From assembly GCA_008828725.1 (NCBI GenBank), contig MEHQ01000893.1:337259-401258 (forward strand): a stretch of 64,000 nt of DNA, given 5' to 3'. The position numbers and the translations under genes are program-made. The notes below the pieces were generated by a model. That model made no database searches. It saw only the letters and a list, made by a program, of their open reading frames with translations, and was not told the DNA's origin. The first letter of the stretch is position 1. Each line of letters opens with the position of its first letter. The stretch is from Saccharina japonica. Lineage: Eukaryota > Sar > Phaeophyceae > Laminariales > Laminariaceae. Positions 9,938 to 21,943 of the stretch are shown in pieces.

Positions 9938-10771
9938 TGTCCAACGGAGCCACCTCTCACCAAGACACCACCTGTGCCGCCCGTAAAGTTGCCGGGGCCC
10001 GGGAAACTCCCCTGTCCACCTGATCCACTACTGCCAGCCGCGACCAAGACCTATCTGTGGTGAGCCATCGGCTACCTTCCCTCTGCTCGCTTCCCACTCC
10101 CGGTATGTGACACGCACCCGGTCCTCGATCATGGTTACAATCAGGTGCGGGGGGACAGTGTACGGTGTTTTTGTCGACCTCGTAATCGGACGGTAGGCAT
10201 TGCAGTAGGTGGAGGTTTGATTCTTGATCCTCGTGATGTTTATATACCAGGTATATATATATTGCCGTGGCACACAGATGAAAAACGGAAGTGGATGACA
10301 ACCATTTACACAAACCGTTGGATGCTCCACATAGAAACATGCATATTTACTACTATGTGGAACTCCCAAATACCGTTATATTAATATCCCTGCACCGAGT
10401 ACGCGAGCACTCTGAACAAATTTCACGGCCGAGTCCGCCTCGAAGAAGAGGACGGAATCGACCAGAATGAGTTTCCAAAATCTCATTGAAAAAAAAAACA
10501 TTACTATAAATAAAAACGACTAATTATTGCTGTAGAACGAGTACGAGCCCCTGGTTCCTTTTACAGCAGTAACAAAACACACACACATTGGCTACGGCAC
10601 CATAAACGGCAGATTCAATCGCCTGGAACCACATCTTCAAACTTCAGCGATGAGGTCCGCCTCGAAGGAGGGCACGGGAACTGTTGTCCATTTTTTCCCG
10701 CACTCACAGGAATGCACGACGGAGCCCCTATCCATCATTCATATTGTCCGATCAGTAGGAAATTGCAGCTA
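9425..10771. repeat. Intergenic DNA with a long GGT/CTG microsatellite
   Basis: About 9757-9933 is a run of GGT followed by CTG triplets, with a less regular centre. It is open in several frames only because it is a triplet repeat. Segments near 10427-10465 and 10645-10685 share GTCCGCCTCGAAG. 10591-10650 is an inverted match to 18095-18135. No gene. Confidence 0.7.
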
Positions 10772-10876
10772 TTACGGAGGACCATAGTATACAGGACCAA
10801 CGGTACAGACTAAAACCTATATATGTACCCATTTTTACTCACAATATTTGGTCCTATTTACTATTGTCCTCCGTAA
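10772..10876. mobile_element. TTACGG MITE, copy 1 (105 bp)
   Basis: Inverted ends TTACGGAGGAC and GTCCTCCGTAA, then AGGACC/GGTCCT pairs. TA lies on both sides (10770-10771 and 10877-10878), which suggests a Tc1/mariner-type TA target. Related copies are at 27186, 27556, 27856 and 34413. Confidence 0.8.
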
Positions 10877-11089
10877 TAACTAAAAAGGGCAGAATTACGA
10901 AGTATCCCACAACAATAAAACGGAAGTAGACGTGCTTCCAGGTGTGTCTCGCGCATAGCGAGCAACGCGCCATATGCCTACAATACAAATGACGCGAAGA
11001 TTAATAAGCTGGTTGGTATCTTGATGGGAGAGCATTGAAGTGCCCGATGAACTCTCTGGTTTATTTTAGTTGAGGGAACTCACGGGCTT

Positions 11090-11560
11090 ATTTCGAGATT
11101 TCCTTGCGAGTCCACCCTTTAAAAAGCCTTAAACTTCCCCTAATATATGCATTTTCGATTTTTTTTTGTGTCTGCATCAAATGGGCTGTTTCATGGAAAT
11201 TCGTACCGATTTTTTTCGGACCCGGGTAGCAGGAAATAAACGCTCCTGCGAGAGCAAACCTCCTGTGGAGTACCTTGGTAGACCGCAGCTTTTTTTGTAA
11301 TGGACCTCTGTCATGACGGCGCTTTGCCATCTCTTGTTGCCCGTCCACGCTATATATTCTCATTTTATCGCTGCAGGCGGAAGCTATAGATGTCTCATGC
11401 GAGGGCATACAATAGGGGGCGAAAGGCACAGCGCAGGAATCGGGCGACGGCACGAGAGAGAACCTGCTTCGGCAGCGGAACGGGTGAGAGAGAGTGTAGT
11501 AGTAATACTGCAGGAACTACAGCCGTTGTGGCCAGGGTGCGCGCCTTATAGTAAAAAGGG
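11090..11560. repeat. G-block tail, unit 1
   Basis: Matches the end of the G block of unit 2 (about 29515-29730): CTCCTGTGGA, GACCGCAGC, GACGGCG, GAGGGCATAC and GCTTCGGCAGC recur in order and spacing. The rest of the G block was not found in unit 1. Non-coding. Confidence 0.5.
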
Positions 11561-13313
11561 ACGCTACACACTCCCCACCTTGTCCGGATGATAAAACAAG
11601 CCAGTGACGTGGGGATTTATGAAATATTTTGTAAAATAAAGTAAAAAACCTCCCAGAGTATCCTTCGCTTTTATTTTTATTTTTTACCCCCTGTCTAGAG
11701 ATTTCGGACATCAGGACTGAACTATGGTACTGTTTTGGGGGTATTGAAGTTTTTTCGGGTACCGTTGGTTGTTGTAGTGATTTTTTCGCTGGCAGGGTTT
11801 TTGGTTGGCGTCGACTAAAGTAGTAGCTACCCGTCTCTGCCTTTCCCTTGGACGTTGCGCGTTTGGACAGACGGAGCGAGGGACGAGGAGGAAGCAGGCC
11901 GAGCTCGGACCGCAGAGCGCTGGATATGAGTCCCGGTCGCTGGAAAGAGCTCTCGGGATGACGCTACAGTAGTTGTAGTGGATCCAAGGTCAGCAGAAAT
12001 GAGACACGAGGCATTTCCTCCTCTGCCTCTATCATACGTACAGGCCAACCACGAACACAAACACCACACACCGCAGAATAATAGAATCCCGCGTTTACAT
12101 GGAGATCAGCATCGGTTCTCCTTATTTCGATACGTATTCACGTGTCATATGGTCGCCCGCCGTTTATGGCTCGAGCAGCAGAAATCAGTTAGCGCCCGGC
12201 ATAGGCCGAGCCGGACACTGCGGGGCTGGAGCAGCATGTATCACCGCTTGTGCATGGGGGATTGGGATGCCATCACACATGCGTGCGTTCTTCGATTGTT
12301 TTGTGAGGCTAACAGCCCCTTTAGAGTTATACGTAGGTATACAGTGAAATTTGCTTGATTTACGTACAGTACTTTCACCTTTTCGGCGAAGTACTCCATC
12401 CTGGTCTACAAGGGCCAAACTATGCCTCATCGTAAAAATCGCGAACGAACACAATTATTCCGGGGTGACCTAGGTATATCATAGTATCGCATATGATACC
12501 AAAGGGCCGATATACGTACGTATCACTCCAGCGAGAGATCGACACGAATTTTACGAAAGGAGCCCCGAGGGACAATAAACCAGGTGTGCCCAGTCAAGCT
12601 CCCCTTAAGTTTGTGTATCGTATATGGTTATACGATAAAGTCAAAAGTATTGCCTCGTAGAGCGTCAATTTTTTTTTTTGTCTTGCTGAGAGAACACTCC
12701 CGCCCTGATCGACCTTTCGCCTTTCGCAGCAGCAAGACTAGGCGGGCCTTTTGCTACCGGCTACCCTCGACCGTGCCCGGAATGTGGAATGTGGTCAACG
12801 CAGAGAGCGGAGAGCTTCGTCGGCGATTGGGCTCGTGGCTCACACTACGTATGCGCAGCTTGGGCGGGGAGAAGGGCGAGGAGGAGTTGGTGGTGGTGGC
12901 AGGCAGGCAGGCAGGCAGGTGCGCGGCATCTTTTGAAGTAGATAGCAACACCCCCATCGAAATGGTGAACACTTCCGTGTACGGGCACCCTGCTATAGCG
13001 CACGCTGAGCCCCGAGTGTGGCGAGTGTGAGGAAAGGCGCCATTATCGGAAAGCTACTGTAGCTGCTGCATGCGTTATTTTTTCCTCGTGTTTTACCACA
13101 TGGCGTGTTCATAGGATGATTGCTGTACCGATACGTAGGTACACCAAGTCCCAAGAGCGGTCTGGCCCTCTCACTTCAAAATTGTTTCGACCGCGTTGGC
13201 CATGACATTTCCGACGACAGACTGACTCGGTCTAGCCGCTATTGTGGACGGGAACAAAGTTGGCAATCAACTCACGTATTCCTATTGAAGCAGAGCGCTT
13301 CACGGATCATAAC

Positions 13314-13473
13314 TAGACCCGCGGGTCGGGTCAGGAATGTTTTGAATTTTCACGGGTCGGGTCGGGTCGGGTCGGGTCGGGTCGGGTCGGGAGGTTTTCA
13401 AACTCTCACGGATCGCGTCGGGTAACCCTTACTCGACCCGACCTGACCCGCGAGGTTCGACCCGACCCATAAA
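13314..13473. repeat. GGGTC pentanucleotide foldback insertion
   Basis: A GGGTCGGGTC array (13352-13390) is followed by CGACCCGACC-type complement at 13432-13470, making an inverted repeat. It interrupts the C block in unit 1 only, between sequences that are adjacent in units 2 and 3. The target duplication is not clear (ATAACTA against ATAAACA). Confidence 0.6.
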
Positions 13474-14256
13474 CAACCCTGCCTTTTAAGCTCGTTCTCG
13501 CTGTGCGGAATTCTTGCTGCGCTGCTTGGACCGCGGAGGTTGATGTTGAACCCTTTTGCTAACGCCTGCATCGTATCGGTGTAATATTGATGTATTTTAT
13601 TACGAGCGAAAGCGCCACCCGGCCTCACGTGGACCGTTGTTTGCAAGGACCGGGGTAGTCTGTATGGCAGATGTAAGACCTCAGCAGCAAGCAGTGTCCT
13701 CTCTGGCTCTGATGTTGTTGTTCCGGTGCCAGACACCCGACGCCGTTGGTCTATCTGTGTGGGCCGTAAGCTAGAGCGGCGATACATAAAAAGCAGAGGT
13801 GCCTTTGTCCTTAACAAAATCAGGACCCCGGTATCAGAAAAAAGCAGGAGCATACGTAGCGCTTCTTCCCTTCGTTAAAAAATATTCGGAACGTCACACG
13901 CTATTTCCTTTTTATGCCCCATCTTGTGTTTGCCTTTTCGACTGGTTGGTCTTGCGCAGCCGCATCCGCACAGAAGTCGTCCAGCTCCACACGCCCGGGA
14001 GGATGTACCGGGAATGGTAGTACAAATATTCAGTATGTACGCCAAGATGTCGCTGAGGACATTCGGCTGCAAGATGCTTGACGATTTCTTGTGCTGAGAT
14101 CTGGCGAGCACGTCGTTAAGAGAGAAAATCTGCTAATGCTGTTTTTTTCCCCAGATATTTGGGCTACGCTCGGAGTCCTGTAGCAGGTTGTGATAGTTAC
14201 GGGAATTTTTCAACCAGTTCAATCACTAGTCGTGTTTCCGGCTCCTGATATAACAG

Positions 14257-14517
14257 GAGCTGGGGCTAGGTCCAGGGTCGGGGCTTGGGCTTGGGTCTAG
14301 GCTAGGACTTGGGTCGGGGCTGGTGCCTGGGCTTGAGGCTTGGACTGGAGCTGGGGCTTGTGCCGGGGCTGGCGCTGAGGCTCGGACCGGAGCTGGGACT
14401 TGAGTCGCGGCCGGGGCTCAGGCTGGGACCGGGACTGGTTCTGTGACTGGGGCTGAAGCTGGGGCTTGGGTCTCGTCCGTGTGTAGGGCTGAGGCTTGTA
14501 CTAGAGCGGGGACCGGG
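14257..14517 (+). repeat. Degenerate GGGGCTGGGGCTT minisatellite, unit 1
   Basis: G-rich plus strand made of variable GGGGCTGGGCTTG units. The minus strand reads as Pro/Ser-rich frames, but the open frame differs in each of the three C blocks, so I do not call a protein. Many G-runs could form G-quadruplexes. Confidence 0.7.
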
Positions 14518-15099
14518 GTTAAATTTGGCGTCGCGCGGTGACTGGTTGACCCAACACAGCCCTGCGCGGAGGGTCTGTATGTATGGGCTGGGGCTGAGCT
14601 GTCGGTCGGAGCATTGGCAAGGAGAACTCCCAGGACGGGAATTCCCCGAGGTACCCTCCTTGTGAAAGGATGTGCACAAAGATGTGTACTTTGAGTCGAC
14701 CGTTCGAGCGGATAAGGTCCATCGCCACCCCCTTTCTTTTTCGCGCGTTTTCATCTTGCATGGGCCGTGATGATGGTCTCGACGTCACATGTTGTAAATA
14801 AAAGGCTCCTTTTCCGCTCGAGAATTTCCTGACCTAGTTGGTGGACAAATGGCGGCATCGGGCACAACCAAAAGCCCTCGGTAGGTATTTTTTTTTCCTG
14901 TTGACTCGCCAGGGTATGATATAACATATAACAGTGGTGGGAGGGGATCGCAATCTGAGTTTCCCCTCGACGGCGTTTTTTTTTTTGCGGCCGACCAATT
15001 TTTGCAGCGCCATCAGGAAAGTGCTGGTACTTCATCAAAAGCCGTTTTTTTTGTATACTTTCTTGATCAAAATACGTTTTTTTTTTGTGTACTTGCTGA

Positions 15100-16500
15100 C
15101 GTGTTTTCCTGCGCAGCTTGTACGAGCTGGTCCAAACTAAATATAATACATTGTTTAAGAGCGTCGGAAGTCCTCGCCAACTTTTAGAGGTACATCCTGA
15201 TTTTTTTCACACGTGTTCTTTGAGCCCTGTTGGCCAGTTAGCGAACGGTGTTTTATTTTATTTTTCGCCACATTTTTGGTCGCATTATTTTTTTTCTTCG
15301 ATTTCTTCGATGTTTGGGTCTCAAGGAATCCCGAATTCCTACGTCGCGAAAAATAAAAATAAAGACTTTCGTTCACGGGTCGAAATGTCATAAGGGGCTC
15401 GCAGAAACGGCGTTGCCTCGTACTATTCATAACTTCGTTCTATTACAGGATCAATTTTTTATGTTGAATATGACGTGATCGTATTGGTCCTACGCAGTGA
15501 GGTCTTCGAATATTTTGCGCGAAATATTTTACAGACATGCGCCTTTAGGAGTAACCTGGAACCGCGGGTCATTCATAAAACAAATTGAAGACAAAATGGT
15601 GTCTTCCTACGGAAACGCCTGACTATTACGACTGACTTTTTTTTCAAGGGTTGTGGTCGATCGGGACAGTTTTTCGCCGCTTTCTCCAGCGTGAGGCCCT
15701 CAACTAACGAAAAACGGACTCGGGGGGTACATCACGCTCTTCCGCTGAATGATCATCACGGTCAATATGGTGCCAAATACGTGACATTCAAGTGTAGCTA
15801 TTGCATGCGGCATTCGTGGCTGAAGCAATTTGGGGCGTTTTGCTTGAACCAGCTTGTAGGATTCATCGCTGAGCTTGACGCACTTATTAGACTCCGAGGA
15901 TCCATTACATTCACCGTGCAGTACGTTATCGACTGGCGTGGAGCACCACCGAGACGAAGGGGCTCATCAAAAGCTGGAGCTGAACGGTAGCTAAAATTAT
16001 TGCGCAATTTTCCCTGCCACCGTAGGTTTACCAAGAGGGTCTTGGCGGAAACTCCGAAGCCATCGGCCTCGAAACATGCCATAACTCGCTATAGCAATGG
16101 GTTTACGCCAGTTTACGGTACGTATCGTCAGTCAGGCGCAACAAATATTACGGTACACGGACTCGTACCTCCTCGGTATACCGTTTTCTGACACACGCGG
16201 GCAAGTCTGATCCCCCCACCCCCCCCTCCCCCTGCTTACTGCGACACGTACGTACTATGCAGAGCCCAGCTGTCCCAGCGACAATACCATCATATATGTT
16301 TGTATCCACAGCGTACGCATGACCATCTCGTCTCTTTACGAGCAAGCGCATGCCCTAAGGATGATACATATCATACCAGGCAATCTCTCAACGCCTATCT
16401 TCCCGATGGTCGGAGGTATTTTACCGTGGCTAAAAAAGCGTCGTACGATCCTCTCAATGCCGGTCGCGCGCGACGATCTGACCCAAACTCCACGCCAAAA
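15100..16500. other. Unassigned intergenic DNA
   Basis: Poly-T rich at the start, then mixed sequence with short unrelated open frames. No gene or clear repeat relationship recognised. Confidence 0.4.
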
Positions 16501-17810
16501 TGAGCAAAAGAGAAAACATAACATATACATTCTACAGGCGGTTCACAAATCACCGTCCAACTGCGGCGGAATTAACCAACAAGCAATGGTTGATAACTGT
16601 TCGTGCTCCCTTGCGTGGCATGGTAACCCTTAGTGCTTTCCCATCTCATGGTGGCTACCTCGTGGATACACGATTGGCGCCCCCTGCCTCCTATAGCCGT
16701 GGCCGCAATCGACTTACCCCTTCCCACATGCCGCAGGTTCGGCACAGGTGGATGCAAAAGCAGACACGACAAAACAATCCCATACGCGCCCCCCACCTAT
16801 CTCAGCTCTTTATCCTATAAATACGTACGCCTTACCTACCGATACAAAACAACATTGCTAACGTACAGATTTAATCTGTGCTTCCTACTAAAGAAGCAAA
16901 AATCAACGCGACGTACGTATAAGTGAAGGTTAGACCCGTCCCCGCCCTTCCTACTCAATAGTTTTGGACGCCTTATCCTATAGGTATATACTCCACCGAG
17001 CTACAAAAAAAAAGAAAAGAAAAAAGTGAAAGGCTAGACCCGTCCCCGTCCTTCCGAGGGAAGAAAAACTATCTCCTTATCCTATAGGTATACTACAAGT
17101 ACACAGCTTCAAATACAAAAATGATTTGAGTCCGGGTTTGATCCGTCGTTCTCACTGAACAAAGCGGTGGAAAACCTGCGCCTTGTCTTATCATACGAAA
17201 AAAAGTGTGCATGTTCGCTGCAGTACCCCCCTCCTTTACGGCTGCGGCTGGCCAACACGGCGACTAACTACTGGGCACTAGCCACGTGCGTCTGGCCGGC
17301 TAAGAATTTTCTAGTCTAAATCGTTCGTTTTCATACCCGTTTCTACCGCTGCTTGCTATGACAAGCTTGCCGCATTTTTGTACTACCGTTTCATCCCCAC
17401 GGAGGCGGCGGCGGGGCAAAAGGCGACCTCGGACACTCGTGCTATACAAAATACACGTTGTAGAACATCGCAAACATCTCGTCCCATCATACAGTCGCTT
17501 TCAGCGCTATATACCAGTACTCTACAAACATGCATTCGAGCTGTGAGAATGACAGCTCTCGTTCATAGTAAAACCATAATACACTTACTTTACCGGGTAC
17601 AAACCCCCCAACACAAAACTACCACGGCCGAGGGTGCATCAGTGCAGTCTCGATAGCGGCTTCGGTGGGTCTCTGTTCGTAGCAAGCAGGGGCAAGGGAC
17701 GAGCAGGCAGGCACGCACGCACGCAGGAAGGCAGCAACGAGACGACAAAGGGGAACATATATCAGCGGTATGTTCATACGTCCAAACTTGGTCTTGATAC
17801 ATGAAACATT
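16500..17810. repeat. E block, unit 1
   Basis: Matches 38841-40330 and, in its second half, 63200-63700. Landmarks: TTCACAAATCACCGTCCAA; TGGCCGCAATCGACTTACCC; GTTCGGCAC; CACGTGCGTCTGGC; GGAGGCGGCGG then AAAGGCGA; and GGCAGGCACG-type repeats at the end (17695-17730). Non-coding. Confidence 0.65.
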
Positions 17811-17949
17811 CAAGGGGAGGCGGGGGGGGGGTCTCGACCGTGGGGGAAAAAATCGTAAGCACCTGTGTTGCTCTCCCCACAAAAAAAACTCGATTCTGGC
17901 TCTATGTATTTCAGCCTAACGTCTGGAAGAACCTCTACCACTGTATTTT

Positions 17950-18440
17950 TTCCCATAGGACATTTCGTAATTCTGCTCTAGCTCCAGCTTCGCAGCTAAT
18001 CAAAAAGTCCACCACCCTGCGATGGGCTCCTTGGTGCTCTCACTACCGCGTGGCAAAGCGGCAGCAGTTTTCGTGTCCTCTACGAACAGCGACTACGTCG
18101 CTGAAGTTTGAAAATGTGGTTCCAGGCGGTTGAATTACGCCGCTTTTTCAAAAGGCGACGACTCCGTTGGAGAATGTTTTCGAGCACTCGTACACGTACG
18201 TACAGCATCACATTTCGTGCGTACGACCTCGTACACTAAATCTGGTACGTTTCGGCCGTTTTTTGCTGTTTTCGAAGACACACTACAAAGGCTGATTGTG
18301 GCAGCGTTTATGCTAATCCCAAAGTGCACCACCCTGGGAAACGTTCCTTGGCTCTGTGCGGGCATATAGGAGGAGTTCTGGGCGATTTCATGTTGGTCTA
18401 ACACAGCGACTACTTCGTTGAACATCGCCTAATCGGGCGG
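17950..18440. repeat. Local tandem duplication
   Basis: About 17960-18140 and 18290-18440 are related: a CACCACCCTG segment, CTCCTTGG, then AGCGACTACGTCGCTGAA against AGCGACTACTTCGTTGAA. No coding content recognised. Confidence 0.55.
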
Positions 18441-18689
18441 CGCGACTACCTAGGAGCTTGAGCTGCGAATTCGCTTTCAGCAACAGCCGGCCTGATTTCT
18501 CGAGGTCTACAAATCCCATCGCCAATGTAGCTTCGGGTTTGGCTACACCAAGTATCACTTAGTCTCGGGCCTTGGTGCTGTGTCTCCCCGGTACCTTGGT
18601 AGGGAGAACGCAGGGACAACGACGAGTGCATCCAAATGCCTTGTGAGGGGCCGATTTTGACCAAATCCCGGTTTCAGTAATATTTAGCG

Positions 18690-21600
18690 TTATGGAAATA
18701 CATCATTTTGGTGATTTGTGGGGAAAGCAACACAGGTGTAAGGGTTTCTCGTTCCATGGTATTTACGTTTCACCAAACCCGGACAGCGGTGGAAGGCTGT
18801 GGTGTATAGCCACGCTACAAACGCTACACGGTGACGGGGCTTCGCGATGAGTGTGACGATGGCAACGGACCACCACGGTTGCCGTATATACACCGATAAA
18901 TCGTGTGGAAATGACACCCTGCGCGCCACTTACGAAAAAATGTGTCTTGCGAGCAGAGCCAGTGAAGTTATTTGTCTCGTAGATAAAAGAGTGGCGTGTT
19001 TCTATTCATCGCTGATATGCGAAAAAAAAACAGGAACAAAAAGTAACGAGATAATTGAATCGCTTCTCATGAAAGTCGGCAAATAATGAACTTTGTCGGC
19101 TATTAATATTAATAGGGCATAACGATACCTGGTATGTAGCACGTTGTGTTGAGAGCACATGGCTGAAAAAAAGGGGGTTGGTGAATGTGTCTGCGGCTGA
19201 TGTTTTGTTGCTTAACCAACAACACTTGAGCTATGAATGACCATGTACAGTTTGACATTTCACGCGCCAAACGTCACTACGCACTGCCTCCTGTATTACG
19301 TCAAGGTCTCTATAATTCCAATTAATGCCCTATTTTCAAAACGGGAATGAAGGCTGCGGGTCCGATTTTGTCCCCCTCCTCTCTTTTTTGGGTTGTTTTC
19401 GTAATATGTCTGGTAGGTTTTAGAGTAGGCTTATTTTTTCCACATCCCCGCCAATTTTAGCAAGGGTTCAATATGAGCTCATTCTTGGTTTTGGCAGGAA
19501 AAACGGTGGTTTTGTGCTGCCTTGAGCAAAACAACTCGCGCGTCAAGGTTGCAACCAGGTTCAGCACGGACTATTGTAGTCCATGCGACGTACAGGAGTT
19601 TATCGCCACCTGCTGTTGCTAATAGTGAACTATAGTAATGTGTGGCCCGACGTAGGTGTGCTCTTGACAAAAACGAAAAAACGAATTATGATAAAACACA
19701 AATTACAACCCTGCTTGAAAACCATCGGAGGTCACCGATGGCTTGCCCACAAGTCACAACAGCCACTGAAAGTCGCGAAGCCGGGCACCGTGTGTGACAG
19801 GAGTGTTCTGCTGAAATAGTCCATTTTCGGAAAGCAGAAACGGTAAAATCGCTGTTTTGGTATGTGGTGGTTGGGGTTATATCCTGCCATAAAAGCCGAA
19901 AGCAGCCCCTACAACGTTTAGTGATACCCAAGCACCGTTCAAGAGACCTATACAGCTCCTACAGACTAGCAGATACGGGCATTTGTCAGCTGGTGTGATG
20001 CCACATATCAGTGTCACATCGTGGTCACACCTGGAACATAGAAGAGTTCATTCGGATGCCACGTGACTTCCATTCTGACATGGCCTCAAACGCACGACAA
20101 AAAACGCTGCGGGTTTCCCGTTCCATCGCGCGTGCGCGGGACTGTCACCTACCGTAAATCATATTCTGGAAAGCCGCGACTCGATCATCAACAAAAAATC
20201 GGAGGAACTTTCCACATATGAAACACGCCTAGGCACTACAAACTACCCCGCTCCGACCCGCAGCCTTAAAGTAAGCGTGCGGGCGCCAGATAACCACGTC
20301 GAGTAGAAACGTACCAGCACCTGGTATCATACGCGTATTTTATAGCACGTTTTGTTGCGGGCAAAATACTCCAAAAACACTTGAGTGAGTCGGCGCCTGA
20401 TGCTTCGTATGTTAAAAAATAACGCTTGAGCCATACCTTGCCGTTTTAAGCGACAAAAAAAAAATACTGCTGCTGTCTCTGCAATAAATCATTGCCTATG
20501 CACTCTACTGCATTTCCCAATAATTTCTCGGTAGCGATTTTCAAGACGGTAATGAAGCGGTCGGTAAACGGAAGACGGCATAGTTAAGTTTTGTGTTCGG
20601 GAACGAGACACCTCGGAAATGGTCAGAGGACGGTGGTAATGCAAAAGGCGGAATTTATTCGTTTCTGAGGAACCTGTGCGGTAACGAGATACCTGGGAAC
20701 GTTGTTCGGTGATGAGTGATGAGGCACCTCGGTAATTTTGGTTGGTATGGATACAGCGGTACGAAGGTGATTACAGAGGGGTTCCCCCAATAAGGCCGTC
20801 TGAGTAAGGCGGTATCCCGATATAAGGGGGCCAAAATCGCTTGACGCGACTGGGGAATCGCACTCATAACCTGGAATGACTAAGGCGGCTTCCCTCTATA
20901 AGGCGGTCATATTACTCTGGCACACCGCCGCCTTATGTACTGGGAAACCCCTACTGTATACGGTAACGCTGTGAAACGACGGTAACCACGGACAGACGAC
21001 GGCAATATCGATGACACCACGGGGTACATATCGCGGTAGTGTGGCGGAATCCGCGGTAATTTGACGGTGATGACGGTAGTACACTACCGGCCCTCTCCCA
21101 AAGGTCATAAGAGAGAGCCGCACAAGAAAAATAAATGTGAAATTTTTTGGGAAAAAAGAAATTCGGGAGCAGTATACCAAGGTTAGTGTGGAACACACCC
21201 TTTCTAAACTAAGAACTATGGCCTGGCCCCCTGCCTGGGTTTCATGTATGAGGGTCGGTACTGCTGTATGATGAATATCCGAATGGCAATCGGGGAAATA
21301 CGACAGTTATCGTGGTAAAATGACGATTATCGCGGAAATACGACGGCTGTCGGGGGGACACGACGTCAAACGCAGCAATAACAAAAGCACAGCAACGGGG
21401 CTGGTGAGACATGAGACAATGCGAGAACGTGCAAATGGTCGAGCAACAAAAACAAATCAGTGACGATCTCAAATATAAGAATGCGAGGGGATGGCTCCGG
21501 AAATGCCGCTCAAGGGCGTTTGGACCCGCGTATGCATGTCTCCCTTCTTCTCTATAGAATCGGACTCTCAAGAGTGCGGGTGTCTCCTGTTTTACGTCTA

Positions 21601-21700
21601 CGATCGAATACAATAAACAGACACAGCGCTAACTTATTGGGTCATCTATACTCAGCGTTGTGCTTTTCCTAACGAGAACAGGATACCCACGAGAGAAAGA
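18690..21700. repeat. F block, unit 1
   Basis: Direct counterpart of 40680-43900. Shared landmarks: GTAAGGGCTTC-type segment then GGTTTCACCAAA; AATGACACCCTGCGCGCCAC; AACGAGACACCTCG; GGTAGTACACTACCGGCCCT; CACACCCTTTCT; GACGTCAAACGC; CAATGCGAGAACGTGCAAAT; and CTTATTGGGT-ATCTATAC at the end. Rich in CGGTAAT-type words. Non-coding. Confidence 0.75.
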
Positions 21701-21729
21701 CCTCGTAAAAAACCCTTCTCGCGGCGGTA

Positions 21730-21943
21730 ACAAAATCGTAGTGGTGCGGATGCCATTTAACCAAAGCATGAACTCTGTACTGAGAAATGAAAATGTCAAA
21801 ACAGGCCCTCTTCGGCCTGTCTGGTGCACAACTTATACATAAACATAATATTATTAATAGCTCTGAAAGGCCCGGCATTCGCTGAACGGCCACCCCCCAC
21901 TCACACAAGGAACCCACAAGGCTGAAGGGATGTCCACGCCGAC
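21730..21943. repeat. 3' flank of paralogue 2 and block junction
   Basis: Contains AACCAAAGCATGAACTCTGT and GGCCCTCTTCGGCCTGTC. The same sequence ends at about 47055 before paralogue 3, where an insertion follows, and a shorter version is at 2700 before paralogue 1. Confidence 0.65.

Larger units (their letters stand above)
11740..15100. repeat. C block, unit 1
   Basis: Long non-coding segment recurring at about 30560-34110 and 58600-61670 in the same orientation. Shared landmarks in order: TTTTTCGGGTACC; GCGTTTGGACAG; AAGCAGGCCGAGCTCGGACC; GCCCGGCATAGGCCGA; TTTTCGGCGAA with CTCCA-CCTGGT; GAGAGATCGACACGAA; a G-rich degenerate repeat; and a closing poly-T region. Frames are not conserved between the copies, so it is not called as a gene. 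It could be a decayed multi-exon locus. Confidence 0.75.

Noticed and set aside
9618..9953. Ser/Thr-rich and Leu-rich frames near 9.8 kb
   Set aside because: Triplet microsatellite is open in several frames; no flanking domain.
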